Positions 35,823-45,258 are shown, numbered from the stretch's first letter. The stretch: DNA of 64,000 nucleotides from Leptospira paudalimensis (GCF_026151345.1 NZ_JAMQPR010000001.1:597231-661230), one strand, 5' to 3'. Numbers and translations: made by a program. The notes: generated from the sequence alone by a model not told the origin.

Positions 35823-36711
35823 GGAAATAAGAACCGATTAAAGTATTGATTGTTGCAGTTGAATCATACGCATAATGGTAATGATAAATTCCAGAAGGAA
35901 ACAAAACAGTTGCAGCAGTATGTCCATGATTTGTGTCAAGTGCTGGACCAACATTTCCAGGCGTATCATCGTCGGCAGTGCTGGCAGTTCCATTATCACA
36001 TTTTAAACCATAAACTGGGTAGCCATCAATTAACATCCCAATCAAATTTGCATTGTCATTAGTAACATTCAAAGGTTGTGAGTGGTGGTGGTAGATCCCT
36101 GCATTTTGTGGGTGGCCATTGTACTTATCGAATGTTTGTGCTTCTGTGGATAGAGTATCAGGGGCAGCGGCAGCGTTATTAAAAATAGCAAGACCATTCA
36201 CAGTAATCCCAACGGAAGCATACCCACTTTGAGTTCCAGTGAGTGGATTTGATTTGGCAGCAGGGGAACTAGGAATCGTATACACCAAACACTGAGACGA
36301 AATTTGGTTGTTCCCCGCAGATTTTTGTCCATTCGCAAGAGCTTCGTATCGAGGAGACGTCGAACCAAAATAAAAACTTTTGTTATTTGGGATATTTTGG
36401 GAACGGAATACATAATTACTTCCGGATACAGTACCCACTGCACATTTAAAATTGTTACGGATCCAAGCAGGTAAGTCAGCTGACATAGAAGAGGTCATAC
36501 CAGTGATACAATCTGTGTTTGTATCCAAAGTGGCAGTAGAAGCCACAACAGTGGTTCCTGTGTATGCTGAATTGGCACAAATTCTAGAAGCTGCTACAGC
36601 TAACAAGAGTAAGGTATCTTCATCAGAGTCTGATTTGGGTTTGCAGTTTGTGAGGAGAAGTACGAAGAGTACGAGAAGAGAGGTGGTCGCTAAAATTTGT
36701 TTCCTTTCCAT
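35794..36711 (-). CDS. YHYH-domain lipoprotein
   Basis: The 305-residue lipoprotein has signal LLVLFVLLLTNC. The next residues KPKSDSDEDTLLLLAVAAS are a common Leptospira lipoprotein linker. The conserved core has NAGIYHHHSQPLNV, YPVYGLKCDNG, HGHTAATVLFPSGIYHYHY and the closing SYFHGTPG. The many His residues suggest metal binding. It heads the YHYH-MORN-SCO1 operon. A SCO1 partner makes copper handling plausible, but that is inference. Confidence 0.8.
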   Translation of the reverse strand: MERKQILATTSLLVLFVLLLTNCKPKSDSDEDTLLLLAVAASRICANSAYTGTTVVASTATLDTNTDCITGMTSSMSADLPAWIRNNFKCAVGTVSGSNYVFRSQNIPNNKSFYFGSTSPRYEALANGQKSAGNNQISSQCLVYTIPSSPAAKSNPLTGTQSGYASVGITVNGLAIFNNAAAAPDTLSTEAQTFDKYNGHPQNAGIYHHHSQPLNVTNDNANLIGMLIDGYPVYGLKCDNGTASTADDDTPGNVGPALDTNHGHTAATVLFPSGIYHYHYAYDSTATINTLIGSYFHGTPGTVSN

Positions 36712-36720
36712 AGAGGAAAC

Positions 36721-36748
36721 AGCATAGAATGATTCTAGGTCTTGTCAA
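36721..36748 (-). promoter_or_regulatory. Promoter of the YHYH-MORN-SCO1 operon
   Basis: On the minus strand TTGACA (36748-36743), a 16-base spacer and TATGCT (36726-36721) lie nine bases before ATG 36711. The pyrimidine-rich stretch before the ATG offers no ribosome site, so the mRNA may be nearly leaderless. Confidence 0.45.
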
Positions 36749-36774
36749 GGAATTTCCCCAATCGAAATTCCTTG
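36746..36774. repeat. Perfect 11-bp inverted repeat overlapping a -35 box
   Basis: CAAGGAATTTC and GAAATTCCTTG form 11-bp perfect arms around a 7-base centre. One end overlaps three bases of the -35 box of the lipoprotein operon. No U-tract follows on either strand, so an operator is more likely than a terminator. Confidence 0.55.
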
Positions 36775-36808
36775 CTTTCGAATCTTCGAAACTAGTTAAG
36801 TCTTTGTA

Positions 36809-37198
36809 CTAATAGATCTTTAATAGTTCGACTTCAAAGATGAGTGTGGAATCAGGAGGGATGTTTCCCACACGTTTACTTCCATACCCAAGTTCTGGAG
36901 GGATGATGAGTTTTCGTTTACCACCCACACGCATGCCTTTGATCCCTTTGTCCCATCCCTTCACCACTTCCCCAGCACCTAAATTGAATTCAAAGGGACG
37001 GTTGCGGTCTCTGGAACTATCAAATTTGGTTCCGTTTTGCAATTTGCCTACATAATGAACAGTCACATAAGAACCAGAAAACGCTTCATCCCCTTTGCCA
37101 ATGACAAGGTCAATGATCTGGAAATCTTTTTCTGCGGAAGCGATGGGGAGAACCAAAAGAAACAGTATCGAAATCAAAATGGAAAGGAATGGTTTCAT
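36809..37198 (-). CDS. FKBP-type peptidyl-prolyl isomerase, exported
   Basis: From ATG 37198 the protein has 129 residues: a signal peptide (LSILISILFLLVLPIASA) then one FKBP domain. The domain shows GSYVTVHYVGKLQNGTKFDSS, FNLGAGEVVKGWDKGIKGM, KRKLIIPPELGYG and IPPDSTLIFEVELL. These are the standard active-site segments. It catalyses proline isomerisation in periplasmic folding. The upstream TTG at 37237 would bury the signal peptide and is rejected. Confidence 0.9.
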   Translation of the reverse strand: MKPFLSILISILFLLVLPIASAEKDFQIIDLVIGKGDEAFSGSYVTVHYVGKLQNGTKFDSSRDRNRPFEFNLGAGEVVKGWDKGIKGMRVGGKRKLIIPPELGYGSKRVGNIPPDSTLIFEVELLKIY

Positions 37199-37281
37199 AT
37201 CTATCGAAAGGGTAAAGAAACGGCAGAACTTTGCCAATGAAAAAAACTAGCCTAGGGAACTTCGAATTTTAAGTTGAAACC

Positions 37282-37596
37282 ATGTTTCATGAATTGGTCT
37301 TTTATTGCAAAGAATTGGAAGCTTTTATTTTCCGAAATCAAATCCAAGAATTCAAAGAAGGGGAACATGATAGTTTTTTTGCAGAAGAAATGTTAAAAAC
37401 CATTCAAACGGAATCTTTAAAAATTCCGAATTCGGAAAAACAAAAGTACCCAAATCTTCCTTGGGAAAAAATGGATACCATGTGGCAAAAGGATTTGGCA
37501 AGAGCCTATGATTACATCGACTTAAAGATGTTATACTATGTTTGCGCTTACGAAATTCCCAAATTTACAAAAACAATCAAATTGGAAATTCGTTAA
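37282..37596 (+). CDS. HepT-like (HEPN) domain protein with degenerate active site
   Basis: The 104-residue helical protein ends with YPNLPWEKMDTMWQKDLARA, then YDYIDLKMLYYVCAYEIPKF. This matches the end of HepT/DUF86 proteins (P..PW..i...RN...H.Y..vd...w......P). The RNase motif R-x4-6-H is missing: the position reads WQKDLARAY. No nucleotidyltransferase antitoxin (MntA) gene is adjacent. It may be a domesticated or relic toxin fold. The family call is moderate. Confidence 0.5.
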   Translation: MFHELVFYCKELEAFIFRNQIQEFKEGEHDSFFAEEMLKTIQTESLKIPNSEKQKYPNLPWEKMDTMWQKDLARAYDYIDLKMLYYVCAYEIPKFTKTIKLEIR

Positions 37597-37600
37597 AAAA

Positions 37601-38734
37601 TTAGGCAGCAGTCCTGCCATTGTTTTTGATGATTTCAATGTTCTCTTCAAAACGAACTTTTTCGGCATAGGTTCGTTTTCCAGAAAATTCCACTCCCACA
37701 AGCAAATCACCTGATTCTTCTTTATGAGACCAAGCAATTTTCCCAAAAAAACGGAAAGGGGTTTGGAGTTTGAATACCAATTCTAATAAAATTCCTTTTT
37801 GTTTGGGTAGAGTTTCCACCAAACTGCTGTTTGTGATTCTTAGTTTGAGACCTGTCGTAGATAAGTCGATGACTGGAAATTTTTCCACAGTTGTCATCAA
37901 GTTTGCATCTTTGATCCTTTCGATCATTTCTGCAATTTGTGTTTGGTAAAACTTTAAATCGTCTTCGGTGATGTTTTTGTCTTTGGTTTGTAAGAAATAA
38001 TATCCAATTGGTATAATTTCTTCTAATTCGTTTTTGTACAAAATGGGTAATATAAGTTCTGATTTGATTTTTTTATCACGAGCGGCGAACGCAAGTTTGT
38101 CGGCATTCTCTTCGATATCTTCTTCGTAATTTAAAAAACCTTCTTCATCCATTCGGTAACTTTCTGGATTAGTTGCATCTTTGATGAACAAAATTTTTTG
38201 AGTTGATTTCACAACATCAAACTTACGTTCCATTCCCGATTTAAAAATATCCATGATCCCAGCTTCACCAGAACGAACCATCATACGTTTGCGATAGTCT
38301 TCAAAGTTCACACGTACAAGTGTTGGGATATTAAACATATTGGCTTCGATGATGGTTTTGGAACTGACGATGTTGGTTACATTGACCATTCCTTCTTCGG
38401 TGATGGTAAATCGAGGGTTTAACCTTTCTTTTTTTGCAATAAGTACTTTTTCGACCTTTAATTGGATTTTATGTGGGGCCAATTGTTTGACAAAGGTACA
38501 ATGGAGTTCTAGATAACGAGCAAGTAACTTGGAAAGAACAATAGTAGTTCCCTCACCAATAGGCCAAACTTCAGCCCATTGTACAATAATTTCTTCACCA
38601 CCAGGCACTTCTTGTATAACCGTCATGGTTTGCACCTGACCGTTACAATTGGCTTTCATTTCCTGGTTCATTAAATAGTGTAAGATCACATGGTTTTTTT
38701 GTTCTTTGCCTGTGATTTGGTCCATTGGTCGCAT
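37601..38734 (-). CDS. DUF1577 protein with C-terminal PilZ-like domain
   Basis: The 377-residue protein lacks a signal peptide. Its N-terminal and middle parts match the Leptospira DUF1577 family as I remember it (HYLMNQEMKANCNGQ, NFEDYRKRMMVRSGEAGIMD). The C-terminal 110 residues look like PilZ: VIDLSTTGLKLRITN, LLELVFKLQTPFRFFGKIAWSH and LLVGVEFSGK. PilZ domains bind cyclic di-GMP through an upstream RxxxR and D/NxSxxG. DLSTTG fits the second, while RKRMMVR could supply the first. A signalling role is inferred. Confidence 0.75.
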   Translation of the reverse strand: MRPMDQITGKEQKNHVILHYLMNQEMKANCNGQVQTMTVIQEVPGGEEIIVQWAEVWPIGEGTTIVLSKLLARYLELHCTFVKQLAPHKIQLKVEKVLIAKKERLNPRFTITEEGMVNVTNIVSSKTIIEANMFNIPTLVRVNFEDYRKRMMVRSGEAGIMDIFKSGMERKFDVVKSTQKILFIKDATNPESYRMDEEGFLNYEEDIEENADKLAFAARDKKIKSELILPILYKNELEEIIPIGYYFLQTKDKNITEDDLKFYQTQIAEMIERIKDANLMTTVEKFPVIDLSTTGLKLRITNSSLVETLPKQKGILLELVFKLQTPFRFFGKIAWSHKEESGDLLVGVEFSGKRTYAEKVRFEENIEIIKNNGRTAA

Positions 38735-38834
38735 AGCTAATTTCCAAGTTCTATTCTATAGTAACGGGAAATAAATTTCCCATCTATTGGAAAGTAAAGT
38801 CCATCCGCATCTCTTTGGCAAGAAAAAGGATTTT

Positions 38835-39395
38835 TTAAAGAAGGAGTAAGTGTTTTTTTTCTGTGAATTCATAACAGAAACGAATCCACGAAAAATGATT
38901 TTGTAAGTGAGAAAACTCGGGAAGGTACTGAGATAAAAATGATTCGCAACGTTTCTCGCGTTCATTTTGTTTTTTTTCCATGACAGTTGTTAGATCATAA
39001 ATTGTTTTTTCGTATATGGCTTTGTCCATATAACCTGCAAGCATAGCCTGTTTTAAAAATTCATTTTTTTGTTTCCACTCACTTGGGGAAAGTACGGGGA
39101 TTGATTGGATCTCCATCCAAAACTCTTTGAGAACAGTTTCTATCTTAGGGATTTCCTTCTTTATGCCTTCACATTTATAATACAAAGTGCGAAGGTGGCT
39201 TTTAGCATTTTGTTCGATTTCTGCCAAAGTTTCTTCTTGGAAGGGTGGGAATAATTTCGGAAAGGAAAATGTATACACAGGTCCTGAGTAAGGGACATAC
39301 ATTTCCAATTGGTAAAAGGAATTGGTAGACCATTGTAAGGTTCCCTTAACAGAATCACCTTCGACTTCGATTTCAATGGTGCGAATTCCGAGCAT
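38835..39395 (-). CDS. Cytoplasmic protein of unknown function
   Basis: The protein has about 186 residues from ATG 39395; a TTG at 39404 is alternative. It begins with a strand-rich segment (RTIEIEVEGDSVKGTLQW, YVPYSGPVYTFSFPKLFPPF) followed by long charged helices (EIEQNAKSHLRTLYYKCEGIKKE, TTVMEKKQNEREKRC). No signal peptide or known motif is visible. It is divergent from the patatin gene, 106 bases apart. Confidence 0.5.
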   Translation of the reverse strand: MLGIRTIEIEVEGDSVKGTLQWSTNSFYQLEMYVPYSGPVYTFSFPKLFPPFQEETLAEIEQNAKSHLRTLYYKCEGIKKEIPKIETVLKEFWMEIQSIPVLSPSEWKQKNEFLKQAMLAGYMDKAIYEKTIYDLTTVMEKKQNEREKRCESFLSQYLPEFSHLQNHFSWIRFCYEFTEKKHLLLL

Positions 39396-39500
39396 ACAAA
39401 TCAATTGCCTTCGTAGCGATTTTTATTGTCCTCTTTCCATTTTTTTTGAATCCTTTTTGCAACCAAATCTGGGTGGGAAGACTCTGGTATGGAGAGACCT

Positions 39501-40430
39501 ATGACTGACCAAAATCCGAACCAAACTCCCAAAATTCCCAAGGCAAAAGGGACAAAACGGGCCCTGTTAGTGGAAGGTGGTGGCATGAAGGGAGCCTTTT
39601 CGGGTGGTGTCCTTTATGCTTGGAATCGGTTCTTAAGACCAAATTACTTTGATTTGGTGGTGGGTGTCTCCTCTGGAGCTTGTGCTGCGGCGTATTATGT
39701 GTCGATGCCAAAAGTGGAACCTGTGAAAAGTGAAAAAGCACTTGGGGTTTGGTACAGAGATCTCTCCGGCCGTAAACTCATTTCCTACTTTCACCCATTC
39801 CAAGGGAAAACATTCTTAAACCAAGAATACCTCATTGATTTTATCTTTCGTAAAAAAGTTCGTTTGGAATCCGAAACGTTGGATTCCAAAAAATTGCCTC
39901 ATTTTGTCATTGCTGTTAGTAATTTACACACACATTCCATTGAATACATCAAAGCAACATCAAGTAATGTTTTTGATTTATTAAAAGCGGCAACATCTTT
40001 GCCAATTGCAACTAGAGGAAAACACATGTTAAATGGGAAATTGTATTCAGATGCAGCCATCCTCAATCCTCTTCCCATCCAAGATATCATTGAAGCTGGT
40101 TATAAAGAAATTGTAGTGATTATGAATTCACCAATTCGTCATATATCAGGGCCACTCACTCGCCTAACAAGTTTACTCGCCTTCCCAAAACACAGAACCA
40201 TCCGAAGGATGATGCGTAAACTCCACCATTTTCATTTTAATTTAGCGAGAGAAATTGTGGTAAAACCTCCGAGAGGAGTAAAGATCATCACAGTGGCTCC
40301 TGACGAACCACTACCTGTCAAACTCACGACCACCATTCGTACTAAATTGTACAAAACAGCCTTACTCGGTGTCAAAAAAGGAGAGGAAGCCATTCAATTC
40401 ATTCTCAAACGTAAGAAAAAAACAAAATAA
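39501..40430 (+). CDS. Patatin-like phospholipase
   Basis: From ATG 39501, behind GGAGAGACCT, the protein has 309 residues. The oxyanion loop is EGGGMKGAFSGG, the nucleophile lies in VVGVSSGACAA (GxSxG), and the dyad Asp in YSDAAILNPLP (DA in place of the common DG). These define patatin-type serine acyl hydrolases acting on phospholipids. The C-terminus is basic (LKRKKKTK). No signal peptide is visible. It is convergent with the lipoprotein gene downstream (9-base gap). Confidence 0.88.
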   Translation: MTDQNPNQTPKIPKAKGTKRALLVEGGGMKGAFSGGVLYAWNRFLRPNYFDLVVGVSSGACAAAYYVSMPKVEPVKSEKALGVWYRDLSGRKLISYFHPFQGKTFLNQEYLIDFIFRKKVRLESETLDSKKLPHFVIAVSNLHTHSIEYIKATSSNVFDLLKAATSLPIATRGKHMLNGKLYSDAAILNPLPIQDIIEAGYKEIVVIMNSPIRHISGPLTRLTSLLAFPKHRTIRRMMRKLHHFHFNLAREIVVKPPRGVKIITVAPDEPLPVKLTTTIRTKLYKTALLGVKKGEEAIQFILKRKKKTK

Positions 40431-40439
40431 TTGTTTGTC

Positions 40440-42755
40440 TTAGTTGTTAGGTGGCTCTGTTAAGTCGGTTAAAAAGAATCCACCATATGGTTTGTTGAAG
40501 GCATGGATAAATTCACCACCAACATGCCATTTCCCATTCCGATACATACTGACAAATACCGTATTATCAGGGTTTGGTGCCCAGTTCACGATTGTATTTG
40601 TTTTTGATTGGAACGCTCCTGCATAATTGGAAGTTGTTGAGCCATTGAGTCCCGTAAACGATCCACCTACAAAAAATTTTCCATCCGCACCAGGTGTGAT
40701 GGTATTCACAAAACCATTTGCATAAATGGGAGAAGGGTTTACATAAGATTGTGTGCCTAAATCAAAAATTGCAAAGTTTGGAAAACTCCCAATCCCTGAA
40801 ATTGATGTGAAGATCCCTCCTAAATAAATTTTCCCTTCATACAGGCTTTGTGTTGTCACATCACTCGATGGATAATTGCTTGTGGAAGGTAAGGAAATGG
40901 CTGTTCCATTCACTAAATCAACTGCACGGTAGTTGCTGATGGTATTGTTTCCATTTAACGTTGTGTAAAGCCCTCCTAAAAATAGGGCATCACCGATCAC
41001 AAGCATGGAGGTGGCACTATTGGCTCCGATGTTTGGGTTCCAATTGGTGAGTTGGAATGTATCAGAAGAAATGGCAGCAACTCCGTTTCGTGTTTGCCCA
41101 GACACAGTGGTCATCCCCGTTCCGCCAAAGAAAATTTGGCCATTGGCACTTGTGATGGTTCTGATTTCAAGCGAAGGGTCTGTGATTTGTAAGTTAGTCG
41201 GATTTAATTCGTAAGTTGGTAAATTGAGAACTGCAAATCCTCTTCTCGCAATGCCATTGATGGTTTCAAAACTGCCACCAAGATAGAGATGATTGTCTTT
41301 TACATGAATGGATTTAATTGGATAATCGAATTGAGGAGTACCATCAATGGGAGCACCAGACGCTTCATCAATCACAACAAAATTTCTTTTTGCTTGGACA
41401 TTCACTGATGATTTAGCATTTGTTAGTGCTATGGCACCTCCATAAGGTATGATGGCACCACCAGGATTTGTAACAGGTTCTTCCAGGGAAGGATTCCAAT
41501 TGTTTAGAGTACCACTGGGCAGATCAAAACCAGCTGCATAATTTCTGGGAATCCCTTTCGCATTTGTGAATTGGCCAAGGGCATACAATTGGTTCCCGAT
41601 GATTTGTATGGTAGATACCGATTGGTTTACACCAAACGTATTATTGGTAACAGTTCCCGATTGGTTATCCACTGCAACAAGACCGTTCGTTGTTGCCGCT
41701 CCTGTAACAGAAGTAAACGATCCACCTAGATACACTTGATTTTCATACTGTTGGATGGATTCAACAGTGGCATTGGGATTTGGGTTCCAAGTTGTTAATG
41801 TCCCATCAGGATAAAAGGCTACTGCGTTATTTCTAGGTGTTGTAAAACTCCCACCCACATATAAAATTGGACTTCCTTGGAAATCAGTACCCATATACAA
41901 ATCAAATGCGGATCCGGAACTGGAGAGTTGGCTTGTAAAACTAGAATCGATACTCCCAGTGGATGCAGATAGTTTCACAATCCCAAATTTAGAGACTGAA
42001 TTGACTGTCTGGAAACTTCCTCCCACAAAAAGGGAAGACCCAAAGGATGTGATCGCATAAACAAAGTTATCGATATTCCCTGCATTAAACCCACTATTCA
42101 ATTGGCCAGTATATCGATTTAAAGAAGCAAGATTACTTTGAGTTCCAGATCCCCAAGAGCCAAAAAAACCACCTACATATAAATTATCACCAAGTAAGTG
42201 TAAGGCGTAAATGGAACGCGAAGGATCCGAAACTGGATTAAAATTGGGATCCAATTGGCAACCGGGTAGGATATGGGCCACTTGGCTTCTTGCGTACCCT
42301 TGGACATGGGTGAATTCCCCTCCAATGTAAAAACCACCACTGCCATCCGATACGGCGGTGTAGGTGGCTCCCTTCACTTTTAAAAAAGGACAAAAACGAC
42401 TGGGGACGGCAGCCCCTGATTGAGGGTGTAATACAGAGACACTTCCTGTCGCAAGTCCAGCTAACGTAAAATCACCTGCTATCAATAGATGATTCCTGTA
42501 GGATGTCATGGCATATACTTTTGCGGGTGGACCAAACACCCCTCCATACAAACCAAACTCTTCGTAAAATGGAAAGGCAGGAAGGCAAGAGGGAGATTTA
42601 TCACCAGTGGCAAATCTCATAAGGGATGCCAGAAAAAAAGATTTGGACTCAACATCACAAGTGCTTTCTAAGGGTGATGGTTTGCATAAAGTAAAGGATA
42701 GTGTGAAAGAGAAAAGAATCAAAAGCCGAAGTGAAATTCGGAAAAATCGAACCAT
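40440..42755 (-). CDS. Beta-propeller-like lipoprotein, copy A of a tandem pair
   Basis: The 771-residue protein has a signal ending in FSFTLC, a linker and SPSCLPAF. Many repeats of about 45 residues follow with the core YVGGFFGSWG, FVGGSFQTVN, YLGGSFTSVTG and FVGGSFTGLNG. This L(Y/F)(L/V)GG.F..(V/I).G pattern is like delta-60/WD-type propeller blades and should build one or more propellers at the cell surface. It is 167 bases downstream of a close paralogue. GGAGTGA precedes the ATG. Ligand unknown. Confidence 0.75.
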   Translation of the reverse strand: MVRFFRISLRLLILFSFTLSFTLCKPSPLESTCDVESKSFFLASLMRFATGDKSPSCLPAFPFYEEFGLYGGVFGPPAKVYAMTSYRNHLLIAGDFTLAGLATGSVSVLHPQSGAAVPSRFCPFLKVKGATYTAVSDGSGGFYIGGEFTHVQGYARSQVAHILPGCQLDPNFNPVSDPSRSIYALHLLGDNLYVGGFFGSWGSGTQSNLASLNRYTGQLNSGFNAGNIDNFVYAITSFGSSLFVGGSFQTVNSVSKFGIVKLSASTGSIDSSFTSQLSSSGSAFDLYMGTDFQGSPILYVGGSFTTPRNNAVAFYPDGTLTTWNPNPNATVESIQQYENQVYLGGSFTSVTGAATTNGLVAVDNQSGTVTNNTFGVNQSVSTIQIIGNQLYALGQFTNAKGIPRNYAAGFDLPSGTLNNWNPSLEEPVTNPGGAIIPYGGAIALTNAKSSVNVQAKRNFVVIDEASGAPIDGTPQFDYPIKSIHVKDNHLYLGGSFETINGIARRGFAVLNLPTYELNPTNLQITDPSLEIRTITSANGQIFFGGTGMTTVSGQTRNGVAAISSDTFQLTNWNPNIGANSATSMLVIGDALFLGGLYTTLNGNNTISNYRAVDLVNGTAISLPSTSNYPSSDVTTQSLYEGKIYLGGIFTSISGIGSFPNFAIFDLGTQSYVNPSPIYANGFVNTITPGADGKFFVGGSFTGLNGSTTSNYAGAFQSKTNTIVNWAPNPDNTVFVSMYRNGKWHVGGEFIHAFNKPYGGFFLTDLTEPPNN

Positions 42756-42921
42756 TCACTCCATTCTAAAAATGGTCTTTGCTTGTCGACTGTTTTGGAG
42801 GGGAACGTTTTGTCGTGGGATCAATGACATTTGGTTTTAAGGATATGAAATGGACTATCCATTTGTGATAGGAGATCATTTTGATTTTATTTTTATACTC
42901 CAACTAACGAGAAGTTGGTTC

Positions 42922-45222
42922 TCATTCAGTTAATGTGGTTCTGACGAGCCCTCCATTCAATTCACGAAGAGCCACACTAAAGATCCCACCTAAGTAATAC
43001 CTTCCATTTTTAAACATGGATGTGTAAACAACATTGGTAATTCCCGCATTCCATTGGTACATCGAATTGGTAGATGATTGGTAAACGCCAAAGGTATTGA
43101 ATTTTGTATCTCCGTTGATGTTTGCAAAGGATCCACCATAAAACACATTTCCATCTGGATAGGCTTTTACAGAATTAACCATATTTTCTGCTGAAACTGG
43201 ATTTGGTTGGAGGTATGTTTTCGTACTAAGGTCGTATACAGCTGCATTATTAACCGTACCAACCCCGGTCACAGAGGAAAAAAATCCACCAATATAAATT
43301 TTGGAATTCGCATAAGTTAGGCTATAGACAAGACCACCGGGTAAAGTAGAAGAACTTGGAATATCCAATCTTGTTCCATTCAGTTTGTCGACTGCTTGTA
43401 AATTTTGGTAACCACCAACTCCATTGATTTGGGTAAAACTTCCTCCAATGAATACAAGGTCGTTCACAACGAGGATACTTTCTCCACTACTTCCACCACC
43501 TAAATCTGGATTCCAAGTACTTAAGGAAAGGTCAGATAAGTTTAAGGCAAATACTCCATTTCTTGTTTGGCCATTCACTGTGCCTAAACTGATCCCACCA
43601 GCATACACTTTTGACTCATCACTTGTAATGGTACGGATTTCGGGAGAACCAGACAGAACAATATTCGTGGAACTTACTTGGTAATGGGGTAAATCTAAAA
43701 TGGCAAAGGAAGTTCTTGATTGGCCTCCAATATTTGTAAACGTTCCTCCCACAAACAATCGATTTCCATTCACATTCATTGATTTGATCGGATAATCAAA
43801 GTTAGGAGTTCCTTCAATAGGTGCTCCCGTGTATTCATCGATGACTGCAAAATGATTTCTGGGTACTACATTCACAGTCGATCGGTCAGACGTAACGAAT
43901 ATAATCCCATTCCCGGCAGATAAAAAAGTAGACCCAGGGTTACTGATCACACCTTCAAAATTTGGATCAAAGGGAGTCACAGATTCATTTGTTAGATCAA
44001 GGGAAGCCATTGAAATTCTAGGGATTCCTTTTACAGTTGTAAACTGACCACTGATGTACAAAGTATTTTCAATGACTTGTAAGGAAGCAACGTATGCATT
44101 TAGTGCATAATTGTTGGTGATGATTGTGCCAGTATCCTGGTTTACAGCAGCCATATAAGAGGCAACTGTTCCACCGTTTATCGTTGTGAACCCTCCACCC
44201 AAGTAAATTTTGTTTTGGTATTGTTGGACTGAGTTCACTTGTGCATTGGGATTTGGGTTCCAATTTGTCAAAGTTCCGTCTGGAGTCACAGATAGAGCAT
44301 AATTCCTGCTAGGTGCAGTGAAGTCCCCAACGATAAACAGATTGGGGCTACCTTGAGAATCGGTTCCGAAATGTAAATCAAGACAAGATCCTGTCGTAAT
44401 CGATGGGTTAAACGATGTATCGACAGCACCATTGGCGAATGAAACTTTTGCAATTCCTCGTTTGGTGATACCACCTATCTGTGAAAAACCACCACAAACA
44501 TAAAGAGAATTGAAGATCGTATCTAAATCAAAAACTGTACTATCTATGTTTTGGACTGAAAACGATGTATCAATGTCACCAGTATAACGATTTAATCGAA
44601 CTAGGTATTTTTGGGATGTGTCTCCCCAGGAAGTAAAGTCTCCTCCCACATACAAGTGTTCACCGTTCAATGATAAGGAATAGATGAGACGAGAATCTGT
44701 GATATCTCTCGGGACTTTAAAGACACGGTCCACTTGGCAACCGGGTAAGATATGAGCAACAGCATACCGAGCTTCCCCTTGGACGGCATAAAATTCTCCA
44801 CCGATATAAAATCCACCTCCTCCATCGGGGATGGCAATCAAGGTAGTGCCCACAATTTTAAGATAACGACAATACCGGTTTGGTACCACTTTCCCATTTG
44901 ATGTTTGTAAGAAGGCAGCACTCCCCGTAGAAGGTCCCATCAACTGAAAATTTCCACCAATGATGATTTGGTCTTTGTAACTTGCCATCGCATTCACACC
45001 CACATCACCTGACGGAGCTTGGAAAACTCCCCATAGGTCCTGGAAATCAAAAGAGGGAAGGCAAGAAGGAGATCGATCTCCAGTGACAAAACGAATGAGT
45101 GAACCAAGTGCATAACCATTTGATTTTCCATCACAGGCATTGGACAGTTCAGGTGGTTTGCATTGGAAGAGCACAACATAGAACAAAACATAGGTTAGAA
45201 TCTTAGATCGTGTTGTACCCAT
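42922..45222 (-). CDS. Beta-propeller-like lipoprotein, copy B of a tandem pair
   Basis: The 766-residue paralogue of the downstream gene has signal TYVLFYVVLFQC and the shared landmarks RFVTGDRSPSCLP, HILPGCQVD, WNPNPNAQVNSVQQYQN and IEGTPNFDYPIKSM, followed by the same GG.F repeat series. It has its own strong promoter without room for a ribosome site. An imperfect hairpin (CCAACT...AAGTTGG, about 42900-42917) lies just past the stop, but no U-tract follows. Confidence 0.75.
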   Translation of the reverse strand: MGTTRSKILTYVLFYVVLFQCKPPELSNACDGKSNGYALGSLIRFVTGDRSPSCLPSFDFQDLWGVFQAPSGDVGVNAMASYKDQIIIGGNFQLMGPSTGSAAFLQTSNGKVVPNRYCRYLKIVGTTLIAIPDGGGGFYIGGEFYAVQGEARYAVAHILPGCQVDRVFKVPRDITDSRLIYSLSLNGEHLYVGGDFTSWGDTSQKYLVRLNRYTGDIDTSFSVQNIDSTVFDLDTIFNSLYVCGGFSQIGGITKRGIAKVSFANGAVDTSFNPSITTGSCLDLHFGTDSQGSPNLFIVGDFTAPSRNYALSVTPDGTLTNWNPNPNAQVNSVQQYQNKIYLGGGFTTINGGTVASYMAAVNQDTGTIITNNYALNAYVASLQVIENTLYISGQFTTVKGIPRISMASLDLTNESVTPFDPNFEGVISNPGSTFLSAGNGIIFVTSDRSTVNVVPRNHFAVIDEYTGAPIEGTPNFDYPIKSMNVNGNRLFVGGTFTNIGGQSRTSFAILDLPHYQVSSTNIVLSGSPEIRTITSDESKVYAGGISLGTVNGQTRNGVFALNLSDLSLSTWNPDLGGGSSGESILVVNDLVFIGGSFTQINGVGGYQNLQAVDKLNGTRLDIPSSSTLPGGLVYSLTYANSKIYIGGFFSSVTGVGTVNNAAVYDLSTKTYLQPNPVSAENMVNSVKAYPDGNVFYGGSFANINGDTKFNTFGVYQSSTNSMYQWNAGITNVVYTSMFKNGRYYLGGIFSVALRELNGGLVRTTLTE

Positions 45223-45229
45223 AAGGAGG

Positions 45230-45258
45230 ATTTTACCAAACGGGAAATATATTGTCTA
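45230..45258 (-). promoter_or_regulatory. Strong sigma-70 promoter, leaderless arrangement
   Basis: The minus strand has TAGACA (45258-45253), a 17-base spacer and TAAAAT (45235-45230), each one mismatch from consensus. Seven bases (CCTCCTT) then lead to ATG 45222. That stretch is anti-Shine-Dalgarno in sense, so initiation on a leaderless mRNA is the simplest reading. Confidence 0.55.

Noticed and set aside
42848..42864. AAATGG/CCATTT inverted repeat
   Set aside because: Six weak base pairs and no U-tract or promoter overlap; probably chance.
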